Shown here piece after piece: positions 1-6,227 of a stretch of 7,246 nucleotides of DNA. The position numbers were made by a program, and so were the translations under genes. Source of the stretch: an uncultured Bacilli bacterium. GTDB lineage: Bacteria > Bacillota_I > Bacilli_A > RFN20 > CAG-826. The notes beneath the pieces were generated by a model, which saw only the letters and a program-made list of their open reading frames with translations, was not told the DNA's origin and did not search any database. Positions within the stretch are counted from its first letter, which is position 1, and every line of letters starts with the position of its first letter. The stretch spans positions 1 to 7,246 of the forward strand of contig CAJOOD010000083.1 of the NCBI GenBank assembly GCA_905236085.1, given 5' to 3'.

Positions 1-107
1 AGGAAGAAGAAACCGCCCCAACAGAAGCTCCAGCCGAAAACACTGAAGCCGGTGAACAAGTAGAGGAAGTTTCAGAAACCTCAAACGAAGGCGATAACGA
101 AGAATAA
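1..107 (+). CDS. C-terminal end of an unidentified protein with an acidic tail
   Basis: An open frame runs in from the left edge, with its first complete codon at base 3, and ends at a TAA at 105-107. The 34 visible residues are almost entirely Glu, Ala, Pro, Thr, Asn, Ser and Gly, with no Lys or Arg and about a dozen Glu. This is a disordered, strongly acidic tail and no folded domain is visible, so the protein cannot be named from this piece. GC is higher here than in the genes that follow, because of GCC, CCA and ACC codons. The gap to the next gene's start is 39 bases with no terminator-like hairpin, so the two genes are probably co-transcribed. In some Firmicutes CpoA-like glycosyltransferases sit beside a second glycolipid glycosyltransferase, so that is one guess for this protein; nothing visible tests it. 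Confidence 0.65.
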   Translation, partial: EEETAPTEAPAENTEAGEQVEEVSETSNEGDNEE

Positions 108-136
108 AATCGCGATTTGCAGTCTTTTAAGAAAAA

Positions 137-142
137 AGAGGT
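137..142 (+). promoter_or_regulatory. Shine-Dalgarno sequence that fixes the glycosyltransferase start
   Basis: AGAGGT lies four bases before the ATG at 147. The frame is also open from a TTG at 117, but no purine-rich site precedes that TTG. The family's conserved N-terminal beta strand (MKVFISFEP) begins exactly at the ATG, so 147 is preferred over 117. Confidence 0.7.
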
Positions 143-146
143 CAAA

Positions 147-1166
147 ATGAAGGTATTTATATCATTTGAACCAAATAAAAAACTAGATAATTTCGAAGGC
201 TCCCGATTAAGGAAGACCACAAAGGGAGCCTTGGATATCAATAATGTTGGTTATGTCTCTGAAGAAGTAGAGGGCTCTTATGACTTAGTTCATCTAATCT
301 CGTATGAAGATACACCTTTACTCGAAAGATCTATTAACAACAATATTCCGGTTGTGGTTTCTGCTTTAATGTGTGAAACGGATAAAAAGGCCGCTTATCT
401 AGATTTTAAATATCACGATGGGGAAATTACTTATATTTTGTGCCCTAAGGCCAAGAATTTCTTAAATAAAGCCAACAAAGTAATCGTTCCTACTGAAGGC
501 GCAAAAGAACTTCTTATTGATAAAGGTGTTACCTCTGATATAGAAGTCATCATGCCAGGAATCAATTTATCTAGATTTGATTTCACTAGAACCGAAGAGA
601 AAGAATTGTTCTTTAGATATTTTAGAGAAGACAGAAACAAGAAATTGGTGGTCGCAGTTGGTGATTATGATAATTTTGACGGAATCAATGCGTTCTTAAA
701 AGCTGCGGAGAAATGTCCAGAAGCATTATTTTATTTCTTTGGACAAACAAAGAATTTAAAACGCGTTCCTTATAAAATTAAAAAAACCATCAAAAACGCC
801 CCTAAAAATGCAAAATTTAAAGAAATTGTTGCTGACGATATCTATAGAAGCGCTCTTCTTAACGCAACGATATTTATGATACCGGAATATAGATATGTGG
901 GTGTTATGTCCATATTGGAAGCTATGGCGGCCAAATGTGAAATTATAGCCCGTGAACAATCTTTGCTTCCTGGAATATTAGAAGACCAAGAAACCGCTCA
1001 TATAGCCCAGTTCTCTGAGACACTAGTTGTCTTGGTTAGAGATGTCTTAGATGGAAAATTAAGAAAGACCGCATTTAATGCTTATCAAAAAGTTCAAGAT
1101 TATTCCATTGAAAAATATGGAGAAGAATTATCAAAATTATATAAAGAAACAATCGAAAAGAATTAG
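147..1166 (+). CDS. CpoA-like GT4 family glycosyltransferase (probable glycolipid synthase)
   Basis: This 339-residue protein has the size and two-domain GT-B layout of family 4 glycosyltransferases. The short N-terminal half begins with a beta strand (MKVFISFEP, 1-9), then an acceptor-side loop (FEGSRLRKTTKGAL, 16-29), a Rossmann strand (YDLVHLISY, 45-53), and the hallmark VPTEGAKELL (114-123) and IMPGINLSRF (135-144) segments. The donor-binding half contains LVVAVGDYDNFDGI (167-180) and SILEAMAAKCEIIARE (255-270). The overall pattern resembles Streptococcus CpoA, which adds a second sugar to glucosyl-diacylglycerol at the inner membrane face. That substrate is inferred from resemblance only. 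There is no signal peptide or transmembrane segment. Oddity: the usual EX7E motif is incomplete, with Glu258 present but Tyr250 at the first Glu position. The protein has no Trp. The gene lies 18 bases before serS and is probably in the same transcript. Confidence 0.75.
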   Translation: MKVFISFEPNKKLDNFEGSRLRKTTKGALDINNVGYVSEEVEGSYDLVHLISYEDTPLLERSINNNIPVVVSALMCETDKKAAYLDFKYHDGEITYILCPKAKNFLNKANKVIVPTEGAKELLIDKGVTSDIEVIMPGINLSRFDFTRTEEKELFFRYFREDRNKKLVVAVGDYDNFDGINAFLKAAEKCPEALFYFFGQTKNLKRVPYKIKKTIKNAPKNAKFKEIVADDIYRSALLNATIFMIPEYRYVGVMSILEAMAAKCEIIAREQSLLPGILEDQETAHIAQFSETLVVLVRDVLDGKLRKTAFNAYQKVQDYSIEKYGEELSKLYKETIEKN

Positions 1167-1184
1167 AAAGGAATTTTAATTATT

Positions 1185-2465
1185 ATGATTGATGTCAATT
1201 TAATTAGACAAGATCCTGAAAAAGTTAAAGCCGCCCTTGCTAAAAAGTTATGGGATGCTGATTTTAGCGAATTCTTAACTTGGGATAGTCAAAGAAAAGA
1301 GTTGTTACAAAAAACAGAAAACAACAAAGCTGAACAAAATCGCTTATCTAAATCTGTACCAGAAGTTAAAAAGGCTGGCGGAGATGTCCAAGCAATTTTT
1401 GCTAAAGTTAAAGCCTTAGGCGCAGAAAACAAACAATTTGAAGAAGAATTAGCGGCTTTAGAAGCTAAAATGAATGACTTTTTAGCGGCCTTACCAAACA
1501 TTCCTGATGATGATTTAGTTGGTGGTGGTAAAGAAAACAACAAACCTATTAGAGAATTTGGTAAAAAACCAGAATTTAATTTTAAAGCAAAAGATCACGT
1601 TGAATTATGTGAGTCGTTAGGTTTAATTGATTTTAAAAGAGGTGCCAAAATATCTGGAAGTGGTTCTTGGATTTATACCAATCTCGGCGCCCAATTAGAA
1701 TGGGCTTTGATTAATTTCTTTATTTCTGAACATCTTAAAGACGGATATACATTTATTTTACCTCCTCACACTTTAAACGAACAAAGTGGTTACGTCGCAG
1801 GTCAATTCCCTAAATTTAAAGATGAAGTTTTCTGGTTAAATGGAACAGATCCACAAAGATTTATTCTTCCAACCGCAGAAACAGCCTTGGTTAATTTTCA
1901 CAGAGATGAAATCTTAAGCGAAGATGAATTACCAAAGAAATATTTCGCCTATACTCCATGCTATCGAAGAGAAGCTGGTTCGTATCGCACCGAAGAAAGA
2001 GGAACCATTAGAGGATATCAATTTAACAAAGTCGAAATGGTCCAATATACGACACAAGAAGGCAGCGATGCAGCATTCGAAGAAATGGTAGGCAAGGCTG
2101 AAAGATTGTTACAAAAATTAGGTTTACATTATCGTTTATCTAAATTAGCTGCAGGAGATATCTCCCATTCCATGGCTAGAACATATGATATTGAAGTCTG
2201 GATTCCATCTATTGGTATTTATAAAGAAGTATCTTCTGTTAGCAACGCTAGAGATTATCAAGCAAGAAGAGGAATGGTTAGATATAGAGATAAAGAAACA
2301 GGCAAAACCAAATATGTTCATACATTAAACGGTTCTGGCTTAGCGACTTCTCGTGTATTCCCAGCCTTATTAGAACAATTCCAACAGGAAGATGGTTCAG
2401 TTAAGATTCCTGAAGTCTTGCAACCATTCATGGGTGGATTAAAGGAAATTAAACCAATCAAATAA
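1185..2465 (+). CDS. serS: Seryl-tRNA synthetase
   Basis: This cytoplasmic enzyme charges tRNA-Ser (and tRNA-Sec where present) with serine, using ATP. At 426 residues it is full length for bacterial SerRS. Residues 1-105 form the N-terminal tRNA-binding arm: MIDVNLIRQDPEKV, then two Lys/Glu-rich helices at about 30-60 and 68-103 that fit the antiparallel coiled coil. The class II core follows, with the serine/ATP-pocket TAE at 230-232, motif 2 around CYRREAGS (259-266) and ERGTIRGYQFNKVE (271-284), the SSVSNARDYQARR segment (350-362), and motif 3 at LNGSGLATSRVFPALLEQFQ (381-400) with its ATP-contacting Arg390. AAAGGA at 1167-1172 is the ribosome site, 12 bases before the ATG, which is rather distant. 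The 18-base gap to the glycosyltransferase leaves no room for a T-box leader, so any serine control must act further upstream or not at transcription. A shared hairpin terminator follows. Confidence 0.97.
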   Translation: MIDVNLIRQDPEKVKAALAKKLWDADFSEFLTWDSQRKELLQKTENNKAEQNRLSKSVPEVKKAGGDVQAIFAKVKALGAENKQFEEELAALEAKMNDFLAALPNIPDDDLVGGGKENNKPIREFGKKPEFNFKAKDHVELCESLGLIDFKRGAKISGSGSWIYTNLGAQLEWALINFFISEHLKDGYTFILPPHTLNEQSGYVAGQFPKFKDEVFWLNGTDPQRFILPTAETALVNFHRDEILSEDELPKKYFAYTPCYRREAGSYRTEERGTIRGYQFNKVEMVQYTTQEGSDAAFEEMVGKAERLLQKLGLHYRLSKLAAGDISHSMARTYDIEVWIPSIGIYKEVSSVSNARDYQARRGMVRYRDKETGKTKYVHTLNGSGLATSRVFPALLEQFQQEDGSVKIPEVLQPFMGGLKEIKPIK

Positions 2466-2481
2466 ATTAAAATTCCATAAA

Positions 2482-2510
2482 AAAAGGCAACATTTGCGGT
2501 GTTGCCTTTT
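2482..2510. terminator. Bidirectional intrinsic terminator between serS and pepC
   Basis: This is a perfect 11-bp stem, AAAAGGCAACA at 2482-2492 pairing with TGTTGCCTTTT at 2500-2510, around a 7-base loop. On the plus strand the T-run continues brokenly into TTTTTT at 2521-2526, within and just past the pepC stop. On the minus strand the A-run at 2479-2485 reads as a T-tract directly after the stem. It therefore suits both convergent genes. Confidence 0.9.
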
Positions 2511-2524
2511 GATTTGCTTGTTTT

Positions 2525-3889
2525 TTAGTTTACTGGTTCCCAGAGATCTAGGGCCTTTGGTTCTTTGTCTAATAATTTATAAACTTTATCTGATAAATAT
2601 TTCTTATCAATAACAATTTCATAAACATATTCATCAAACCATCTATCACTCATGATATAGATTCCTTTAACTCCAACATCGGTACCCCAAGAATTTTGAA
2701 CCTTCCATCTATTTGGCTTATCAGCATCATCTAAATTAACACCAGTTAAGGTCATTGCGTGAGTGCAAGAAGACGCTCTTAGTTGTAAGCGGTCACCCTT
2801 ATCAAATTTTAAATTGATAGAGAACAAGTCGTTTAAGTTAATAGCTTCTGGAGCAAGATAGCCTTCTTTACGGAAGGATTCTGCACCAACATCACAGCCA
2901 AACCACAATGGATTATTATCTTTCATGGCTTTAATCGCAGAATCTTTCATTTCTTCAATTGGAACGTTAATAGCCGTGAATGTTGGAGCGCCTTTAACAT
3001 TATAACAATCTTTAATGGTATAAACTTCATATGTCTTGTAACCTCTAATTGGCCAGTTAACTAATAAGACAAAATCGTTTAAATCTTTGGTTAAATATTT
3101 TTTAGCAAAATCTTTAGGTGTGGTCTTGATTCTTCTAAATTTAGATTCTTCTTTGGCTTCTTCTTTTTCTTCTTTTGTAGGAGCATCTTCCATATATTCA
3201 TATACGAATTCTCCAACAGGAGTTCCTAAGCAGATAGCTAAGACACGATAAATTTCCTCTAGCATGCCTTCTTTTTCATTACGTAAATCATCTTTGGTTT
3301 TACCTGCACGACGTAAGGAGCGAAGAGTGGCCATATCTTTAACGATTAATGTGTTTAATACAGCATCCATTTCACCAGAAGCGCTGCTAGCGACAACTTC
3401 TTCTTGAACTGATTTAGGGCAGACGCCATATTTATTTACCAAGTCAACAAAGAAGTGCCAGAAACCGCCATCATTTTGTCCGCCAATTGATCCTAAGATA
3501 TCAAATTGACGAGAATTTGGTTTTTCGTCGATATAATCAATTGCCGCTTCTAATTGATAATTACATTTTTCTAATTTGTCATAAAACATTAAATAATTTT
3601 CGCTTAATTCAATGTCTTTTACTTTTAAATTTTTAGCAACAATACCTCTAACAACATTTAATCCAGAAAACATCCAGCATCTTCCGGATTGTTTTTGATT
3701 GGTGACAGAACCAACATCTTTAACTTCAATATTAAATACCGGAGTTAAATCTCTAATGGCTTCGCCATTTAATGCAGAATTCAAGACACCGTTTTTTTGA
3801 ACGACATTTGCGGCGAGCTTGTTATATTTTGATTTGTTAAAATTTGATTTAAATTTATTCAATTCTTTGCTTGTTAATTCTTTATTCAT
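2525..3889 (-). CDS. pepC: Aminopeptidase C (bleomycin hydrolase family C1B cysteine peptidase)
   Basis: This papain-fold, normally hexameric cytoplasmic peptidase removes N-terminal residues from peptides. Its 454 residues match the usual length of about 440-460. All catalytic residues are present: oxyanion-hole Gln65 and nucleophile Cys71 in NQKQSGRCWMFSG, His377 in CTHAMTLTGV, and Asn399 in VQNSWG. Other family blocks include GGQNDGGFWHFFVDLVNKYG (136-155) and LWFGCDVGAES (328-338). It has no signal peptide. Two features differ from Lactococcus PepC as I recall it. A Lys/Glu-rich stretch at about 236-252 appears inserted before the TPKDF segment (257-261). The C-terminus ends LWEPVN, where PepC usually ends with a longer WDPMGALA-type tail that reaches into the active site. 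The start is supported by TAGGAGA at 3900-3894, close before the ATG. The gene converges on serS and diverges from the DUF2804 gene, so it is likely monocistronic. Confidence 0.95.
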   Translation of the reverse strand: MNKELTSKELNKFKSNFNKSKYNKLAANVVQKNGVLNSALNGEAIRDLTPVFNIEVKDVGSVTNQKQSGRCWMFSGLNVVRGIVAKNLKVKDIELSENYLMFYDKLEKCNYQLEAAIDYIDEKPNSRQFDILGSIGGQNDGGFWHFFVDLVNKYGVCPKSVQEEVVASSASGEMDAVLNTLIVKDMATLRSLRRAGKTKDDLRNEKEGMLEEIYRVLAICLGTPVGEFVYEYMEDAPTKEEKEEAKEESKFRRIKTTPKDFAKKYLTKDLNDFVLLVNWPIRGYKTYEVYTIKDCYNVKGAPTFTAINVPIEEMKDSAIKAMKDNNPLWFGCDVGAESFRKEGYLAPEAINLNDLFSINLKFDKGDRLQLRASSCTHAMTLTGVNLDDADKPNRWKVQNSWGTDVGVKGIYIMSDRWFDEYVYEIVIDKKYLSDKVYKLLDKEPKALDLWEPVN

Positions 3890-3913
3890 AACATCTCCTA
3901 AAATTTTAATTAT

Positions 3914-3941
3914 ATAATAATTTTAATGAAAAGTTTTTCAA
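3914..3941 (-). promoter_or_regulatory. Possible pepC promoter
   Basis: Read on the minus strand, TTGAAA (3941-3936) and TATTAT (3919-3914) are separated by 16 bases and lie 25-52 bases before the pepC ATG. A perfect TATAAT at 3914-3909 overlaps the second box, but its 21-base spacing from TTGAAA is too long. The region is very AT-rich, so -10-like words are expected by chance. Confidence 0.45.
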
Positions 3942-3969
3942 ATAAAACACTTAATTTGCGTAAAAGATG

Positions 3970-3986
3970 TATAAAATAGATATATA
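3970..3986 (+). promoter_or_regulatory. -10-like boxes before the DUF2804 gene
   Basis: TATAAAAT (3970-3977), directly preceded by TG, and TATATA (3981-3986) are candidate -10 elements for rightward transcription. TTGCGT at 3956-3961 resembles a -35 box, but its spacing to either is off (8 and 19 bases), so the exact promoter is undecided. The 108-bp gap between divergent genes must hold promoters for both directions. Confidence 0.3.
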
Positions 3987-3997
3987 GAGGCAATAAC

Positions 3998-5029
3998 ATG
4001 GAACAAAATTATTTATCAAAGGGTCGCTTATTAGATAAACGCGGCAATCTTGTTGAAGCGGGATATTCTTTTGATTTGGATAAAGAATATTCTAGAAAAG
4101 ATATTAAAGGGAACAAAACTAGAATCAAAGAATGGGATTATTATTATGTAGGAGATGAAAAATATGGTCTTGCTATTACCATAGATGATAATTCCTATAT
4201 GTCTATGGCCTCTATATCTTTATTAGATTTCACCAACAAAAAATATACTGAGAAGATGAGTCTTGGTTTGTTCTCTTTTGGAAAAACCAAATTACCATCA
4301 TCTTCTAAAACCGGCGATGTTAAATATGTTAATAAAGTTGTTGATTTTCATTTTGATCACATCGATGAAAACACTAGACACATCTATGGAACATATAAAA
4401 ACTTTGATAAAGATAAAGAATTGAAGTTTGATTTATATCTCAAGCCATCTCTTGATCAAAGCATGGTTATAGCAACTCCTTTCTTTAAGAAGAGACATTT
4501 TTATTACAATCAAAAAATTAACAATTTCGAAGTAAAAGGGTCATTTTCGCTGGGAAATTTATCATATAACTTCTTAGAAAAGGATACTTCTGGGGTTTTA
4601 GATTGGGGCAGAGGTGTATGGACCTATAAGAACACTTGGTACTGGGCCAGCCTTAATACCATCAAAGATGATGATAGAATTGGCTTTAATTTGGGTTATG
4701 GATTTGGCGATACCTCTAAAGCTACAGAAAATATGCTTTTTATAGATGATGAAGCTTTTAAATTAAATGATGTAGAATTTATCATTCCTTTAAACCAAAG
4801 AGGCAAAGAAGCGTATTTAAAAAAATGGAAGATGGTTTCTAAAGACGGGGCTATTAATTTAACATTTACCCCTATTATTCATCGTAAAGGTGGAGCGAAT
4901 ATATTAATTATCAATTCACAACAAAACCAAGTCTTTGGTTATTATAATGGAACTATAAAAGCGGGCAGAAAAACATATAAAATTGAAAATCTCCTTGGCT
5001 TTGCGGAAAAAGTTTATAATCGTTGGTAA
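3998..5029 (+). CDS. DUF2804 family protein of unknown function
   Basis: The 343 residues match the DUF2804 family closely from end to end. The N-terminal part has a GRLLDKRGNLVEAGYSF opening (9-25), KTRIKEWDYYYVGDEKYGLAI (40-60) and a TIDDNSYMSMAS strand (61-72). The best-conserved block is GVLDWGRGVWTYKNTWYWAS (199-218), followed by NLGYGFGDTSKATENMLFID (231-250) and a C-terminal VFGYYNGTIKAG ... NLLGFAEKVYNRW (312-343). These are Trp- and Gly-rich beta strands, consistent with a large all-beta fold. No signal peptide or transmembrane helix is seen, so it is probably cytoplasmic. No activity is established for the family that I can cite, and I infer none. AGAGG at 3986-3990 gives a well-spaced ribosome site seven bases before the ATG. 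The phosphatase gene follows after 37 bases with no strong terminator between them. Confidence 0.88.
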   Translation: MEQNYLSKGRLLDKRGNLVEAGYSFDLDKEYSRKDIKGNKTRIKEWDYYYVGDEKYGLAITIDDNSYMSMASISLLDFTNKKYTEKMSLGLFSFGKTKLPSSSKTGDVKYVNKVVDFHFDHIDENTRHIYGTYKNFDKDKELKFDLYLKPSLDQSMVIATPFFKKRHFYYNQKINNFEVKGSFSLGNLSYNFLEKDTSGVLDWGRGVWTYKNTWYWASLNTIKDDDRIGFNLGYGFGDTSKATENMLFIDDEAFKLNDVEFIIPLNQRGKEAYLKKWKMVSKDGAINLTFTPIIHRKGGANILIINSQQNQVFGYYNGTIKAGRKTYKIENLLGFAEKVYNRW

Positions 5030-5068
5030 TTTTCTTTTAAGAAAAATAGTGTAAAATGATAACACTAT
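5030..5068 (+). promoter_or_regulatory. Possible promoter and operator-like dyad at the phosphatase start
   Basis: TAAAAT at 5052-5057 resembles a -10 box and has TTTTCT at 5030-5035 sixteen bases upstream. Transcription from it would begin at about 5064-5067, essentially on the ATG. A perfect inverted repeat, ATAGTGT (5046-5052) and ACACTAT (5062-5068), flanks this box with nine bases between the arms and includes the first two bases of the start codon. It could be a repressor site on DNA or, if transcribed from upstream, a hairpin masking the start. TTTTCTT (5030-5036) and AAGAAAA (5039-5045) form another short AT-only repeat. No protein is known to bind here. Confidence 0.35.
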
Positions 5069-6221
5069 GCCAAAAGAAAATTATTTAAAAAAAGAAAAAA
5101 CTATCGTTACACCCGATAAACATCCAACGGTGGATTTGCGTTCCCCAGTCGTAAGAGCGTACCTAGACGCAAAATCTTTAGACATCAAAGCTAAATTGTT
5201 AAAGAAATATTCTTTATTAAAATTAGATTATCAAAATATTAAATTTGTTTGGCGTGTCGAAGACACTAATAGACCTTTTCTTGTAACCTTTTCGTTAAAT
5301 AAAGATTTTAGTGATTCTTTTTCTTATATTGTTTATGAAGAAATATTAGAGGCTCATTTTGCTTTTGAAGCGGGAAGAAAATATTATTGGAAGATTACTA
5401 ATTATAATGCTTCTAAAGTGTTTTATGTTTCTTGGTTTAAGACAAAAGATACTCCTGGAAATTTCTTAGATATACAGAATTGTAATAACATTAGAGATAT
5501 CGGCGGTTGGCCCACTTTAGATGGAAAAAGAGTAAAAAGAGGCCTGATTTACCGTGGTTCTCGCTTAAATGAGTGGGAATTAGGCGAAAATAGAAGCCAA
5601 TATGAAAGAGAAGGATATCTTACCATTACTCAACAATTAAAATGGAAATCAGAAATAGATTTAAGATATAAAGATTGTGGCGGACAAGATAGATGTTTAT
5701 GGGATGAAAGCGCTCCATATTTAAAACGAAGTATTGGCTGCTATGTAGAAATGTTTCCAGATATTATTTGGCCAGGACCAAGAACACATTATACTCACAA
5801 CGATATGCCATATATGATAAGGGACATATTTAATTTTCTTGCCGATGAATCACATCTGCCTTGTTATTTTCACTGTAACGGAGGAGCGGATAGAACAGGC
5901 ACCATTGCTTGGATATTAAACGCCCTATTAGGAGTTAACGAAGAACACTTATTTGAAGATTATGAATTAACATCTTTTACGGTTTGGAATAGAAGATGGA
6001 GAGCTAATATCATTAATAATAAATTTGTAGGTGAAGAGATGGTTAATGAAGAAATATTCTGGGTAGTTATGGGACCTTTGCCTAGATTAATGATGGAAAA
6101 ATTTGGAACAGGCGATGGTAAATTATCTAGTGCGACTGAAAATTATTTAATCTCCTATTGTGGAGTAGAGAAAGAAACAATTAATAAGTTTAAAAAAATA
6201 ATGTTAGAAGATTATAATTAA
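5067..6221 (+). CDS. Tyrosine/dual-specificity-type protein phosphatase with N-terminal beta-sandwich domain
   Basis: The 384-residue protein carries the cysteine phosphatase loop HCNGGADRTG (269-278), with nucleophile Cys270 and phosphate-binding Arg276 in CX5R spacing. Upstream, NNIRDIGGWPT (140-150) and RGLIYRGSRL (158-167) are the signatures of the Y_phosphatase3 group, which includes mycobacterial PtpB and Listeria LipA. Residues about 55-126 (FVWRVEDTN ... AFEAGRKYYWKITNY ... VSWFKTKD) look like a fibronectin III/Ig-type beta sandwich. There is no signal peptide or membrane segment, so it is probably cytoplasmic, unlike the secreted relatives. PtpB has Lys in the loop (GKDR), whereas Ala274 stands there here, which may alter phosphoinositide or substrate preference. 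The substrate could be phosphotyrosine, phosphoserine or a small phosphoester. No Shine-Dalgarno sequence precedes the ATG, and upstream in-frame alternatives are not convincing. The next gene starts six bases after the stop. Confidence 0.85.
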   Translation: MPKENYLKKEKTIVTPDKHPTVDLRSPVVRAYLDAKSLDIKAKLLKKYSLLKLDYQNIKFVWRVEDTNRPFLVTFSLNKDFSDSFSYIVYEEILEAHFAFEAGRKYYWKITNYNASKVFYVSWFKTKDTPGNFLDIQNCNNIRDIGGWPTLDGKRVKRGLIYRGSRLNEWELGENRSQYEREGYLTITQQLKWKSEIDLRYKDCGGQDRCLWDESAPYLKRSIGCYVEMFPDIIWPGPRTHYTHNDMPYMIRDIFNFLADESHLPCYFHCNGGADRTGTIAWILNALLGVNEEHLFEDYELTSFTVWNRRWRANIINNKFVGEEMVNEEIFWVVMGPLPRLMMEKFGTGDGKLSSATENYLISYCGVEKETINKFKKIMLEDYN

Positions 6222-6227
6222 TATTGT

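Noticed and set aside
117..146. A TTG start 30 bases upstream of the glycosyltransferase ATG
   Set aside because: There is no ribosome site before it, the ten extra residues are Lys-rich and unlike the family, and AGAGGT clearly serves the ATG at 147.
431..959. Two minus-strand open frames of 67-69 codons inside the glycosyltransferase gene
   Set aside because: They are antisense shadows of a real gene with no start signals or family resemblance.
1167..1184. Possible T-box or other leader before serS
   Set aside because: Only 18 bases separate it from the previous gene, far too short for a T-box, and no T-box consensus is visible there.
1289..1543. Minus-strand open frame of 84 codons inside serS
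   Set aside because: It lies wholly within the confidently assigned serS coding region, has no ribosome site and shows no recognisable motif.
3890..3997. Possible riboswitch or small RNA in the divergent gap
   Set aside because: The 108 bases are mostly A/T runs with no stable GC stem; promoters for the two flanking genes account for it.
5030..5045. TTTTCTT/AAGAAAA as a terminator after the DUF2804 gene
   Set aside because: The stem has a single G-C pair and a two-base loop, and no T-run follows, so it is unlikely to terminate transcription.
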